Source: Prinia subflava (Eukaryota; Chordata; Aves; Passeriformes; Cisticolidae). From it: a DNA stretch of 64,000 bases. The notes under the pieces were generated by a model. That model saw only the letters and a program-made list of their open reading frames with translations, did not search any database and was not told the DNA's origin. Below are positions 13,251 through 26,627 of the stretch, one piece after another (the stretch's first letter is position 1; each line of letters opens with the position of its first letter). The position numbers were made by a program, and so were the translations under genes. The DNA lies in contig NC_086259.1 of assembly GCF_021018805.1 (NCBI RefSeq), forward strand, positions 3,348,001-3,412,000, read 5' to 3'.

Positions 13251-16200
13251 ACTGCCGTGGAACCTCAGAGATACAGGAATGAATTCTGGGTACAGATGAT
13301 TATGTGGTACGCTATCATTACAAATAACACCAAGATGGTATTGCCAAAACTTAATTACACTGTTTTAATGATTGTCCATTGACCCCTAAACCTGTCAAAG
13401 CAAACTGGGGACATACATATATACACCGCTCCCAAACTACTACAGTGTTTACCCAAACCTCACTTAGTTACCTCATGTTTTTGATGTCTTTTTTTTCCCC
13501 ACCAAGGCTCATTACTGTAGGATTTGCAAACATCAATCGATCTCCTTCCTAAAGCAGTTGCCTGCCTCTCCACTCCTTGTGCACTGACTGCAGCAAGGCA
13601 GAAAAGATGAAGTAGCCCAGCACAGCTTTCAGCAGCTCTTTTTTTGCACACATAAATTTTGAAAGAAAAACCTTTACTAAACACAGCCTTCAGTGCTGAC
13701 AACAAAACTGTAAAATCACACAAGGGCAGAATTTTATACTGTTGGGGCTTCAACATCAATAAATGGGTCCCACTTCCCTCCTCAGCTCCTGGCCATGAAG
13801 TCTGCAAAATCACACACATGCCTAAGTACTGCATTATTAAGTTGGGCTTCAGCATGACACTGTGATTCCTTAAGGAAAATAAACAAAAGTCTGTTCAAAA
13901 CATCTAAAGGAAAGGGAAGTTCCTAAATAGAAAGGTACAGTCATGGATTCTGAAGACCTTATCATCAGTGACAACACATAAGAATAGCAGTGATAACACT
14001 TTTTCAACAATTCTGTCTTTACACAGCCTTTCTGCACAAACCTGAAAGAAAAGTGAAATCCCAAATCACTAAAAACTCCAAACTGCTTTAATTTCCCACA
14101 TTTAGCACTGCCGAAGAAACATAAAATTACCAATTCCTGCATTGGCAAACCAACCCACCAAAATCTTACTGAGATGGTGCTTTTAAAGAAAAGATGAATT
14201 ATGAAGACAGACAATAATAAATCTTCCACAGTTAAAAAAACCCCTAAGAAACAAAAAAACAAGCAAAGAAAAAGAAAACCCGAAACTTTAAACAAATGCC
14301 AGAAGAGATTTGAGTTCAGAGAGTTTCTGTCAAGAGGGCATAAATCTTAATGAGGCTTTCTGTAATAATCAAATGGATTTCTTCTACTGTAAACAGCAGT
14401 AACTCTGCCTGTTAACTGTGCCACAAATACGTGCAATGACATTTCCGAAAACTTTACATGAATAATATTACTCTTATTTTTGCAAGAGCAACTGTAATAA
14501 AACATACATTGAGCTTCACCAAAGGACAGCACTGAGGGTACTATACTGTGCCAAAATAAATTTTCAGACAATCCCAGACAAAAAAAAAAAAATCCTGCAG
14601 CTTCACATTCTTCTGCACCAGGGCTTGTCCCAGTCACAAGCAACACATCCCAACCATCTGCTCCAGGATAAAAGATGTTTTCCACTTGCCACAAGGAACC
14701 TCCTCTCAAAACCAAACGTCTGGCAATATGCATTTCCTCAAGTAGCTGTCTCAGCCAGCAGGAAACTCTCCCCAAGTTCTCACAATGCCCCCTCAAGAAG
14801 GGCTTGCATACGTGGTTTAATGCGGATCCCTTATGCATATGGAAAAAGAAGACTTAAGGCTCCCCTTGGCTTTGCTCAGTCTCCAACTGGCTTCTGCCCC
14901 CAATCAGAACCAGCCAAGGCACAGTCCAAGAGTTCCACTTACAGACGTGACAGAATCTGAGCTCACCCTGCTCGATCAACAGGCCAGCCTAGCTTTCTGT
15001 GAGCACAGCTAGAAGCTACACATGCATCCCTCTATTGCAATGACCTTTGATGATCATTTCTATCCCAAGCTCCAGTTACAGCACCAGGAGACATGGTAAC
15101 TCAAAACTGTATGAAGACAAGAAAACATGAACACTAAAATACTCTGAGGTTTTCAGCATACTTGTGGAATAAAAGCCAGATGTTACAACTATTTCTAGTG
15201 AAAAAAATGTGTTAAAAAGCAGCAGAGCCAACTGGAAGAAGCTCTACATATTTTAGACTGAGGCCGTATCACCAGTCTAAGTAAGCAACTGTGTAATTAC
15301 TTAATTTACAAATTTTGTAAACTCACGTATCATATACCAAACAGATGCCAAACTCCATCAAAAGCTAAAGAACCATCCAGGCAGAACACACTAGGACATG
15401 AATAACACTCTGTACTTTTTCCAATGAAAGGATGAAAAATACTGTGTTGGAAACAACACACGTCCTGCATGGTTTATCCACATTTCTGCTAAGCTTAATT
15501 TAAGCAGGTTACCTAATCATAAAATTACTACTTTCCCCTAATTCTCTCAACCCCCAATTTTGACTTGAACACTCAAGCTCCCACATTATTCGATCTGTTG
15601 TCCTAGAATTATTTTTCTGATTTCCAATATCCTTTCCTCCCATCTCCTTTATTTGCCATTTTCGGTTTTAAGTTGCAGCCTCTTTGGGAACAAAGTACAT
15701 CTAAATGTATGACGGTGGATGGACAGCCACAAGAGGGTCCTTATCACTAAGAGGACCCTGACTGCAATATTCCCATCATGTCAGTAAGCCCAGCACTGCT
15801 AGAGAGAAGGAAATTACACTAAGTGCTAAGATTCTGGTTGAATTTCCATGCTGACACTCATGAGATATTTTTAATATTCTTATTTTAGCTTCTTCAGGAA
15901 TGAGCCACTCTCCCTGACTTGATGCTCCCAGGCACACTTCCTAAACACAGAGTTTTCCCCTAAACATATCAGCATGCGCTACGACCTTAGCCTCAAGCTT
16001 ACAATTTTTATCTATCAAAATGACAATGATGCAGTCTATAATCCTGTTGTGATTTAAGCCCAACTGCAAAATAAGCCCCACGCAGGCACTCCCGTTCCCC
16101 TACCCCATCAGGTGAGAGAGACAAAATGCAATTTGGGGTTGAGATAACAATTTACAATTTAACAACAGCCAGATAGGAAAAGGAACAGTGACAGCAACAG

Positions 16201-16340
16201 CACCCACAGCGTGTAACAGAGGCGATGGAAGCGCTCCGAGCCCAACGCGCCGCGGGCCCCGCTGCGATCGCCGCCCCTGCCCGGGACGGGAGCACAAACG
16301 GAACCTTGGGCTTGTCCCCGCCACCGCGGCCACACGGGCC

Positions 16341-16467
16341 TGCCCTGCCCTTGGGGACAGCCAGCCCTGCCCTTGGGGACAGCCAGCCCTGCCCTTGGGG
16401 ACAGCCAGCCCTGCCCTTGGGGACAGCCAGCCCTGCCCTTGGGGACAGAGGGACAGCCAGCCCCACC
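16341..16467. repeat. 22-bp GC-rich minisatellite, about five copies
   Basis: Perfect or near-perfect tandem copies of a 22-bp unit of the form CCAGCCCTGCCCTTGGGGAC plus AG. They sit in a GC-rich patch at about 16.2-16.5 kb, just upstream (in the direction of plus coordinates before) LRP3 exon 2. The copies are nearly identical, which suggests recent expansion. Confidence 0.92.
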
Positions 16468-16650
16468 TTGGCTGGCACCAGGACAAAGCCCAGGAAGACT
16501 TAAAAGTCCTAAACTTCCTGAGATGTCATCGTTAGTCTGTCTTAAACGTCATTACAAAAGTCACTCATAAGAACATCTCTTTGTATGGGGAAGAAGCAGC
16601 TTCAACAGCTCAAATGAACAGTAAATACAGGTAAGAAAAGTATGTCTTAC

Positions 16651-16698
16651 CTAATGAGGTAACAGCACTTTCTATTTTCCCAGTCAGGAAGAGATTCA
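16651..16698 (-). CDS. LRP3: LRP3 coding exon 2: rest of the signal peptide
   Basis: A 48-nt micro-exon between acceptor TTTACACAG and donor GTAAGA on the minus strand. It encodes (V)NLFLTGKIESAVTSL. The first codon is completed by the G left by exon 1 and the last base begins the Ala codon of exon 3. With exon 1 this gives ICLVNLFLTG, a hydrophobic signal-peptide core matching the corresponding part of vertebrate LRP3. It is too short to be found by open-frame length. Phase, splice sites and wording support it together. Confidence 0.9.
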
Positions 16699-19600
16699 CT
16701 GTGTAAAGACAGAAAAATAACGTTCAGATAAGTTCTAGTGGTACAGGGTGGCAGTCAGTAGTTAACCATTCCTAGGTGTTTGCATAAATGCATTGCAGTT
16801 TTCCAACAAGAACTTAGCTTATTTGCAGAGCCAAGTCATGTAATCAACTATTATCCTTCACTGTAGCTAAAACAAGTCAATACACAATGTAAGTTTAGTA
16901 TCTCTGAAACATGCTACCAAAAGAAACAACTGCCAATCTATCCTAAATTATCTTCCAAAAGGATTAATTTTAATTGAGGAACACAGAAGAACAATCACAC
17001 TAAAACATTTATCAGCATGGCTAGTGACTTTACCTGCATAAAAGCTGGATAACTAATGCAATTATTATCCTTAAATACTTCTCCTCTGAATAAAGTAAAG
17101 TTTGTTCCCCTTAGGTAAATGTCACCTTGAAAATCAGCTGCTAAAGCTAACACGATTGCCTTGACTAAGCAAAAGCCATGAAGTTTTCAACAAGGTCCAC
17201 TAATACAATCAAAACAGGATGAGGCAGTACTTGCAATATACATCTGACTTGCAAATTAAGTTCCAAAGACTCTTCACTTTCTCAAGTCTCCTCTCACTGC
17301 GTATACTATTAAAGTGATCTGGAAAGAGTAGTTATTGCCAAGGAAGATTTGTCCTGTGTCATTGCTGCTCCAGAAGTCAGCATTAATATGTAGTTCCCTA
17401 TTAGTTTCCCCACACATTCTTTAAGGCACTTCTATAAAAATTACAGCATGTTCCACTGACTGCACTCATTTCAACAGTAATCTGTAATCTACAAAGATAA
17501 CCAATTAGTAAAATGACAAATGCTTAAAAGAATTAGAAAGGTTTAAAATGTTACCAAAAACTTAATTTACAACATCCCAGCCCAAGCACTCACTTTGGCT
17601 TTATTTTGCATAAATTAAGCCCTAAATCTTTTAATAGGTAATCTCTTGCAAGAATTTAGTTTAAAACATCACCTAAAAATTAACAATAGAAGAGAGGAAG
17701 AGAAACTTGTCCCTGTTCCAAACAGTCACTTAGGAAGCAGCTGACAATTAACACTATTTATGGCTCAGAGTGTGGGCCCCCATTGTCTTCTACACTGTCT
17801 AAACACATCACAAAACAATGACTCTTGCCCTGACTACCTTCTGCTATAACTTAAACCAGCACAAGAGGTACAAAAAGTACCAGACACTGCAGGGGTGGGA
17901 ATAAAAAACAATCCCTTAGCTTTCCAGTTCAGGCCCACTCACATTTTTCAGTCACCACACTACAGAGGCCCAGGTGCCTACAGCTGTCCCTCCCTGACTT
18001 ATATCTGGCTATCCAGAGTTTGGATTTTCTCCTTTTGGGAGGACTGCTACAGAGCTCAGGCTGAGGCCAGGCCCTGCAAAACAGAGAGAAAGACTGCTCC
18101 TGGTGTCAGGACTTGTCACACACTTCAGGGCTGTACCACAGGGACAAGGGCAGTGACTTCTCCCTCTTTCTGAGTAGTCTCGGAACTGAGCTTTTAGGAA
18201 TGCACAATACAAGGAGGACAGCTAAATGGCAGCGTATGTAATGCTTTGGCTTGAGGAGAAGCACACCTGAGCCATAGATTTGTGTTAACAAACATTATGA
18301 CGATGTTCAAAGGACCCTAACAGCACTAATTTTATTACATAATTAGCTAACGTTTGTAACATTTGTTATATGGTAATAACAATGTGCCATGTAATTATTT
18401 CTTCTTTCACAGTGCTAGCTTGCTCCGTTAGGTGAGTAAGCCCACCTAGGAGCAACATCCTGTACCAGGAAACAACACGGCTCTGTTAACTCTGGCAAAG
18501 CAGCACATCCGTTTGTGACAAACTCTGGATCGTGGCAGTAACAGCAACACAGCATTTCCTCATACAATATTCAAGTGCCACTATTTCTGTAACCATAGTA
18601 ATACAGTCCTAAAGACTGAGATGAAATTAATCCATGATTATGTCACAAATTTATATTCATGAGAATTAAAATACTTGGTTTTGCTCCAAAGCAAGTACGT
18701 GAATATGCTCTGCCTAACTAGGATCAGCACAACTGAAAGCAATGTTTGAAGATACACTGTATGGAAGAGTCTGGGTCTGTAGTACCATTGTAATCTTTCC
18801 TTACGTTTCCCACCTACTCCCAACAGCCTAAGAGAAACAAGCTCGGAAGCACAGGTTTCCTCACATGGCTTATAAGAGGGCCCCATGCTCTTTAAAAGGA
18901 AATAAGTAGGATAAAGACAAGGGGCATAATAGAGTGGAATTAGCCAACCCAGAGCTACATTACTGAGGACTGTTAAAAAGAGAGCCCAAGTTTACTACCA
19001 CAAATGCAGTTATAGGCAGCCTTGCACACCACACCTGGGAGATACCTAAGAAAGAAAACTCCCCAAAATACTCATTCATCTCTGCAAAAAAATTACTGGC
19101 TGCAGTTGCAAGTTTTTCACTCTCATTTCCAAACCCTTTTAAACCCAGTCAGCAAAAATAGCTCTTTAAAATAAAGTCTAAGTCTCACATCAGATACTTT
19201 CCCAAGCAACTGAATAAGCTTACAGTTTCCAAAATCCATTTTGCTCGCTCAAGACCATCAAATCAAACCACAAGAGCACCACTAAACCAGCACACAGCTC
19301 TCAAAGCTGTCAGAGGCCCATAAGAAAGAATAGCCCTTCCCTGCTGATTTTCTTGTCTCTTGTCAAAACAAAAGCTTGTCAAAATAAAAAAAGGTGAGAG
19401 ACTAGAGTATTAGAAAGTTTTCTAGATGCCCTTTTTCTTAACTGTTGAGCAGTTATGGGAAAGCCAGAAAAAAAATCCCAGAAGTGGTTCAGTTGGCTTG
19501 AACTCCATGTAGGAAACTTACTGTGCCATTCACTTGGATTGCTGAATAATTCTCAGGGTGAGGTTTTCAGCTTGGAAAGCAGCTATTTGGATCAAAAGGG

Positions 19601-21694
19601 AAATTTACATCTTGGCACCTCCAAACCAAAGGACAGCTACTAGGCTTTCCCCACAGCCAGAAGGAGACACATCAGCTTCACTGATTCCTTCTGATTTGTA
19701 ACTTTCTATGTCCTCCAGAATTTCTCAAGAATGATAAACAAAATGGCTTCACAAAAGAACAGTTGAAACAAACCCAATTCCAGTCTTTGGAGCAGCAGTT
19801 TACAGATGAGGTCACACAGCAATGGTCAGTGGCAGTGCATTGATACAGACACCAAACATCCACACACAGGCCATGGGAAAACAAGAAAAAAATGGTAAAA
19901 AGCAAGAACCAAAAACAAGGATGAAAGGAAAGGACAGACAAGCAGGAAGTAAAATACAAAAATAGTTAAAGTAGCAGCATTATATTCTTATGGGTTCACT
20001 GAAGCAAAATACCTTACAAGCTTCCCACCTCATGTTTCTCAACTTCCACTACTGTCAGTTGTGCAAGGAATAGGAATAAAACATTCCAGCTGAAAAGAAG
20101 AGCCAGACAGTGAAATTCTAGAAGTCATAGAAAGCAGTAATCTACTTAACTTTCAACCTGACATCACCCACACCTAAACATAAGAAGTGTTCTCACTTCA
20201 GCTCTGGAGTTTATATAATCTTTTATTATCTCATTAGTCATTTTAACAATAACCATGCTATTTATGTCAACTAATAAAAGGTTTAACCAAGGTCTGACTG
20301 GGCCACAAAAAAAAAAAAATCCCCAAACTTAACAAAATTGAAAACAAAAAACCAAAAGACCCCCCCTCCAAAAAAAAGAAATTTAGAGATACAGAGAAAA
20401 TATGTATCTTTCTCTAACTTTAAATAAGCATTGTAGCAGTCTTTATCCTCATATTGTGCACATCTCTGAAATCCCATTAACGCTCTGCAAAAAACGAGAA
20501 TTGTACAACCTGGATGTTCAAAGTGTTTTGTAGCTTAGCTAGCTTTTTGTATTGTATTTACACTAATTAAAATAGATAGATTTGAAGTAACCACAGCAAG
20601 CTCTAAATTTCAACTTTCTACATTTTTCTAGGTAATCACTGATGTTAAGAAAGCACTTTTACAAAGACAGAACAAGCAGTCTGGCCACAGGAATCCCTTT
20701 CTAATCATTTACATAACGAATAGTAACTGTCACTTAAGATTATTAAAAAATAACTCTAACCCACTTCATTAGCAAAGAGACGTGGGTTAAAACATTTTGG
20801 ATCAAGGAGCTGGGAGAGTTTACCAAGTAAGTGTCTGGAGGGCTCAGCGCAGCCCCAGCACTGCTCAGCCGCATGCGGTGCTCCCGACTCCGCTGCCCCA
20901 CCACAATCCTCTGGCAGGGCACAGGAAAGGAGCAGCTCTAGTGACTGCTAACCCCACATGCCCTGTGAAATACGCGGGGCCTACGGTTCGCTCGTTCGAG
21001 TCACAGCCAGGCACCAACGCTTCTGCCTAACAAAAAGCATCTCCCCTGACTGAGCGGGCTGACAGACTGCAAACCAGTAATACGCTTCATCACGTTGCCA
21101 TAACTTCACGCCCGCTGAGAAGCAGAGCGGAGAGCAACGGTTTCCAGCAGAAGGGAGGGAAGAGAGCAGAATATGGCACAGACAGAGGGAGAGACAATGT
21201 TTCTTCCCGCTGCCACTCACCAGAAGGGCCGGGCAGGCACGCAGCGGGGCCAAGCGCCGGGCAGTTCCTCACCGAGCCCCGGCGCTGCCCGCACCGCGCC
21301 CCGCAAGACCTCACAGCCCAGGGAAGAACCTGCGATGCCCCTGAACTTTTTTTTTTAGGGCTATGCGAGGTTATGGCAGCGCTTCCAGAGCCAAGGGCAA
21401 GGCGATGGGTTCCGCTGGATCTGGCAGCGCTCTGCGCGCCCCACATCGCCGGGCACGGCAGCCCGAGCGGTGCCTGAGCGAACGGTGTTCGCACCGCCCC
21501 TCGCCCCGTTCGGGAGCGGGGTGACGGGAGGGGGCTCCGCCGGCACAATTCGGTGTGTGGCAGGCCCGTCCCACCCCGCGCCCCCTGCCACGGTCACTTC
21601 CCTTAGGGGAGCAGGGGGCCCAGCAGTCCCCACAGCCGGTGCCCGCCGTGCCCGGACATGCCCCGCCGCCAGGGAGCGGCCGGGCCGCACTCAC
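16699..21694. other. LRP3 intron 1 (5.0 kb)
   Basis: AT-rich intron that becomes GC-rich toward the promoter island. I see no coding segment or recognisable transposon in it. Confidence 0.7.
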
Positions 21695-22560
21695 CCAGGC
21701 AGATGGCAGTGAGCGGCGCCAGCGCGCCCTGACGGAGCTCCGCGGCCGCTGCCTTCTCCATGGCGGGTCGCTGTCGCCTGCCCTTCAGCGCGGGGGGAAC
21801 CGCGGCGGCCCCGCACCCGCCGAGCCGCTACGCCGAGCCGCAGGAGCCGGCGGCAGCGCCGGCCCGCGGTGCCCCCGCCCGCCGGGGAGCCGGGAGTGGC
21901 GCGGGCGCCCGCCGCGGCGGCGGCCCCATGGCCGGCCCACGCTCCCGCTCCGGGGCAGGTGGCGGAGAACAGACCGCAGCGCCGCCGCCGCGCCCCACGT
22001 GACAGGCCCGCCGAGCAGCTGCGGCGGCCGGGCCAGACAGCGAGGGGAGCGCAGCGCCGCCCGCTCCGCTCCGCGCACACCTGAGCGGCCTCCGCCAGCG
22101 GGCGGAGCGCGGCCGGGGGCGGAAGGGAAGGCGAGGGCCGAGCCCGCCCGCGCAGCGCCGGCTGCCGGGCTTCCTGTCAGGCTCGGGTCTCCCGGCTCTC
22201 GCCGCGCCCCTGCGGCCGCGTCCATGGCGCAGCCGGCCCTCGCCGCGGCCGGGCCCAGCGCGCCGCGGGGTCTCGGCCCCGTGCCGGGAGGCCGCGCCCA
22301 GTGCCGCCGCCGCCGGCCCCCCAGCCGGGAGCTGCCTCGGCCCGGCGGGGCAGCCGGATGCCTTTTCCCAGCAGTTTCCTCCGGAGCTACGCTGAGTTGG
22401 CTGTGCTGCAGCTCCTGAGGGTGAACGCTGTGATCGGTGGTGGGTGCAGGGAGAAAAGCCTCCCCAGGCACTCGGCTGTCCTTAGGGCTCTCACAGTCCT
22501 TTCACCCGGGACTGGGGTGGGACCCAGGCCCGGACCCTTCCAGGCCCTGCCGGCCGTGAA
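20830..22560. promoter_or_regulatory. CpG island and probable LRP3 promoter
   Basis: A sharp rise in G+C and CpG density surrounds and precedes LRP3 exon 1, with flanks that are AT-rich. It contains a CACGTGAC E-box (USF/MITF-TFE type) at 21,996-22,003 and many GGCGG/CCGCC boxes. Long frames here in several registers are GC-driven and not convincing genes. The 22.1-22.5 kb portion extends beyond the LRP3 5' side, so divergent transcription to the right is possible but no gene is recognised there. Confidence 0.8.
21695..21761 (-). CDS. LRP3: LRP3 coding exon 1: start codon and N-terminus
   Basis: ATG at 21,761-21,759 on the minus strand in context GCCATGG, a strong Kozak match. It is followed by 22 codons (MEKAAAAELRQGALAPLTAICL) and donor GGTGAGT. 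The exon ends in phase 1 and joins exon 2 in frame. The start MEK plus an Ala-rich stretch and the ..ICLVN.. core parallel the N-terminus of vertebrate LRP3. The encoded segment is the first half of a cleavable signal peptide for export of the receptor to the cell surface. Confidence 0.92.
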
Positions 22561-22562
22561 AC

Positions 22563-25500
22563 AAATCATCTGGTCATCAAACAGGTAATGTATCCACAGC
22601 AAGGCAGCCCATTTGGATTAGTATAAACGACGTAAACCCATCCCGTCCCGCTGAAAATGGACAAAGCTTAATGTGTTTACAAGCAGCACGACGACAGAAG
22701 TTAACTGGGAACTTCAAGAAGGGAATGTCAAAACAGTGCAAGGTGACAGGTACCCCTGCTCAGGTTGCCCTAAATAGCTTCAGTAAACCAGCTCCACCTC
22801 ACGTTTGCTGAACATTTCCTTGTTTCCCCATTTGCAGATGCTTACATACTGCCCCTGAGAAACAGTACCAGTGCTTTAGGCCTTTATATTTCAACAATAT
22901 AAAGTATGGCTATAGTAGTACATCAGGGGTTGAGGAGATTCTTACCCTTGCTGAGCTACAGACTTATGCCTTTTCTTTATCAATTCCTTTGCTGGAATTA
23001 TTATAATTGTAATTTGTATTTGCCTATCACTCTGGCTCTTAATGTATGCCTAATGGATGATTGGCCTGAGGATCAATAATATTATGTCGGGTGTACCTGG
23101 AATGAAAGAACTGGATGTCATAGCAAATACTTCTACTGTGCTAAAGATGCAGAAATAATAAGTGGGTCAGTACAAACAAAGTTTTCCTGTAGGTGAGAAG
23201 GCCCCACATTCAGCACAGCCGTGACCTGCCTGTTCTGCAGTTACAGCCTGTCTCGTGTGTCTCTGCAATTTCAAATACCATAATAAATCACACAACATTT
23301 TTTCACAACTAAATTCTTCCTAATCTAAACAGACAATTCTTAAACCTTTAATGGATCCATGATTGTAAAATCATTTCATCTGGGTTTCTGAGCAGTAATC
23401 CTCAAATTATGAGTCTGTTAAAGCAATAATGGAATGTTTCATAAAAGATTTTTCCTCGGTGAGTCTATTTGTGTAATTTAAAAAACATATCTAGTCACTT
23501 CTACATTCTGCATTAACCCTTTTTATGATAATTATGAGTAAATTGCATCTCTCATTTCTATTAAATAACACCCTTGCATCTCACCAAAACAGTAGACTGT
23601 ATAGGATGGAAAGCAAAATGATGGATGTAGACTCTTTTTTTAACAGATTGTGTCCATGCCACTAACTTGTTAAGATAAAATCCACGCAGTTTAGAGTTAT
23701 ATGTTGATGTTCACATAAGACTAAATTAAAATTTTGAGACCTGATTTTCAGTCATACACTTTTGTGTTCGCATAAATATATGTATATATTAGAAAACTAT
23801 ATATGAAAATACATATGTGTATGCTCCAGCATCTACTGGCCTAGGGGAATTAATTATCACATCACAACGTCCACCTTGAAAACATAACCAGCAGAACCCA
23901 TCCTAGGTGCTCTGCTTCAGGGTGATTTGCAGGTTATTTTAAAATCACTTTAAAAGACTTGTGCCTGACGAAAGCATTGTTCAAGCCAAGTGTCAAGCCT
24001 TCATATCCCATTTCAAAACATACAATATCGAGATGGCTCTAGGTGTAGACCTTATATATGCTGGAGCTATAGGTATGTTCATTCATTTTAATGCTTTTGA
24101 CAGAACTGGATCACGAAAAAGTCATGTAACGCCACCAAAATAAAGTTTTGATAAAGTTTTACTGAGTGTAATCAAAAGATATTACATTTTTTTAAAATAT
24201 GCAGTAGAAGAATGAAGACGTAGAATGATACAGCAATATTGACAAAGATTACAGATTCCATCAATATTAATATTAAAAACATTAAAATAACTCGGAACCT
24301 TAACCTGTCCATGTGTAATACCTGTCTTGTTCTGATTACCTGTCATTTTATTACTTCATTCACATCAGTTCCCCCGTATCTATTTTTTGTAACTTGTAAA
24401 AGCTTATGCTTCTTTTATGAGTATATCTATCTATGGATTGATTTGGTTGAGATTTTTTTAAACTAAGACTATAATTTTACCAGTTCCACAAGCAATTTAT
24501 CTGCATTTATCTCCTTTTCAGTATATATCAGTTTCAATGCATGTACAGATTTGTGCAAATCAGCAAGACTGCGATCCCATATAATCACCATTGTTCTCTT
24601 TTGACAGCCAGCATTAAAGAAAAGTTAGGTAGAAAACATTAGATGTGGTTACACATTACTTGTCTCAGCCTCACACTGTTCATCTCTAATTTTATTGCAT
24701 CACTGCACAGCACTATCTAGCTGCATTCAATAAGGTTTACATTTAGTGACAACTACACTCTCTCTGAAAGAGAAGAAAATTCTCAAGGGTACTTTGCTGC
24801 ACCAACTTTAACACTATTTCTGCCTTGATCCATTACAGATCATTACTAAACTTCACAGTGATCTATTTTCCTTCCTCTTTAGGAATTTGTTATTCATGAA
24901 TTCTGTGTAGAGCTGGAAAAACCCTGTTGTAATTCACATTCATTTTATGAAATGCGATGGGAACAAATATGAGCAATTTGGTATCAGGAAGGTAAATCCA
25001 AATTGTTTGATGGAGAAAAACTATAACATCACCAGGGTATAGGCATTTTTCTGAAGAGAGTGCAAAGCTGTGATATTCCTCTATGACACTCTGAACATTC
25101 TATGAAATCCTGAGTTTATATCAAGCAGACCAGATTATTAGCAGCAATTACATTAGGGTAATTGCTTAAAAAAGAAAATAAAATTATTCTCTCTTGAAAG
25201 GGTTCAGTTGTCTTTGTAACTACTATCAAGGCAGCATTAATTGCATATTAGTTTTTTTTAATACTTGTAACTTAGTTCTCTTAATAAAACTGAAGGTCCA
25301 CAACCTACTCCATTAAGTAAATTATGTCTCATTTTTGTTCATGTTATTGAGACCAGATTTTTGAAACAGGCAGCATAATTACAGAAGAGGTTTAGAACTG
25401 TCTGCATTTCAAATACTCACAGAAATAATTGGAGGAAGTTTATCAGGGTTCCTTAACAAATATTTTAAGCTGCACTTTATCAATAAGCTCCTCTGGACAA

Positions 25501-26320
25501 CAAGTCATTCCAGACATCTGAAAGAAAAAGCCAGGCCACCGCCAGCACTGTTTTATTTCTCTCTTTTTGGCTTTAAATATTTTCAGTGTGATTCAGTTTT
25601 TAAAGTATAATCTCAAGTTGCTGCTTTATGTCAGCAATTATGTCAACTGTTTCAGGAGGCTGCCATCCATCACAGGCCAGCACACACTGATCCCCTGCAG
25701 CCTCTCCTCAACTCTGCCCTCAAATCTTGTGAGCACCTTCCCAGTCCCACTGCACAGCACAGGGATTCTGCAGTTTACACAAGGACTGTGAGTTCCTACA
25801 CATTTATTTCACTTGTGACACCACAGTGAAAGGCTATTTCAACATCACACCACATCTCTTGCCTCCCTGGTGACTTTCTTTTAATAACTGTATCTGGATT
25901 GATTTAAACTGTGGTGATGCTGGGTTTTATTAGCTACACAGTGGAAAAGCACTGCAAGACAATAGTGAGACCCCCATATCTACTAAGGTGCTAAACTGAT
26001 TTCTCTCTTCTGCCTGTTCCTTCATATCTATTGATAAGACAAGCTTGGATGATTTAATTTAGTTTATGAGAAATCCTTTTGTGCTTTGGTTATGTTAGGA
26101 GCTTACTCTCTGGTAGCTGGAGTCTTAAAGGATTTACTATTCTCCTTGATATACAAAATATTTGGTAAATGAGGGCTAAAGTAACTTAAGAAGTAAGTCT
26201 TTTCTGCTTGTAAATGATAGAAGAGCAGTATCAAGATAAGGCTGAATTGCATTTTAGGTGAATTAATGTGTTTTCAGATTCCCCTTCGCCTACAAAAATT
26301 CAGAGAAATAACAGGCTCGG
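22563..26320. other. Intergenic, AT-rich, nothing recognised
   Basis: No splice-flanked coding signal, RNA gene or clear transposon was seen. Open frames are short and of random composition. Confidence 0.6.
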
Positions 26321-26337
26321 CAGGGCTTGAGGTTGTC

Positions 26338-26627
26338 TTTATTCTTTTCTACAGAAGGAAATGGAACAAACTATCAATACATTCTTAGTCAACATATACT
26401 AGCTGGATGAGTTACTAGACTTATTTTAGAGTTTAAGTAGGAGATCAAACAGACTGGAATTAGAAGCATGAAAGCTCCTCTAACTCACAGAATGAACACA
26501 GTGAATGTGCATTAAAGCTATCTCCTAGGGAGAGCACAAATATCTTTGCTTGGAATGCATATTGTTATCAGAGCAGATGAAAATAGCCACCTGAAGTTGC
26601 TCAGCAATGTGCTCCCAGCCTTCAATT
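26338..26627 (-). other. Candidate 3' terminal exon of an unidentified minus-strand transcript
   Basis: On the minus strand a good polypyrimidine tract and acceptor (TTTTCTTTTTAACAG) ends at 26,628. One frame then reads IEGWEHIAEQLQVAIFICSD and 13 further codons to a TAG at 26,527-26,525. An AATAAA signal follows at 26,343-26,338, about 180 nt after the stop. The arrangement is that of a last exon. I do not recognise the peptide and find no matching upstream exons to the right, so it may be noncoding or chance. Confidence 0.25.

Larger units (their letters stand above)
9205..16650. other. LRP3 intron between exons 2 and 3 (7.4 kb)
   Basis: Intronic DNA holding a large CA-rich compound repeat and the 22-bp minisatellite, listed separately. 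A GC-rich shoulder at about 12.1-12.45 kb precedes the CA repeat. No other gene or RNA is evident. Confidence 0.7.

Noticed and set aside
12116..13382. Long open frames (258-375 codons) on both strands
   Set aside because: They translate a CA/GACA repeat into Thr-His-Gln or Val-Cys runs; low complexity keeps several frames open at once.
20985..21005. Possible tRNA T-arm (GGTTCGCTCGTTCGAGTC)
   Set aside because: No acceptor stem, D-arm or anticodon arm could be placed around it.
21555..22471. Open frames up to 287 codons in the LRP3 CpG island
   Set aside because: Overlapping frames on both strands, Ala/Pro/Arg/Gly composition driven by G+C, and no domain or splice support.
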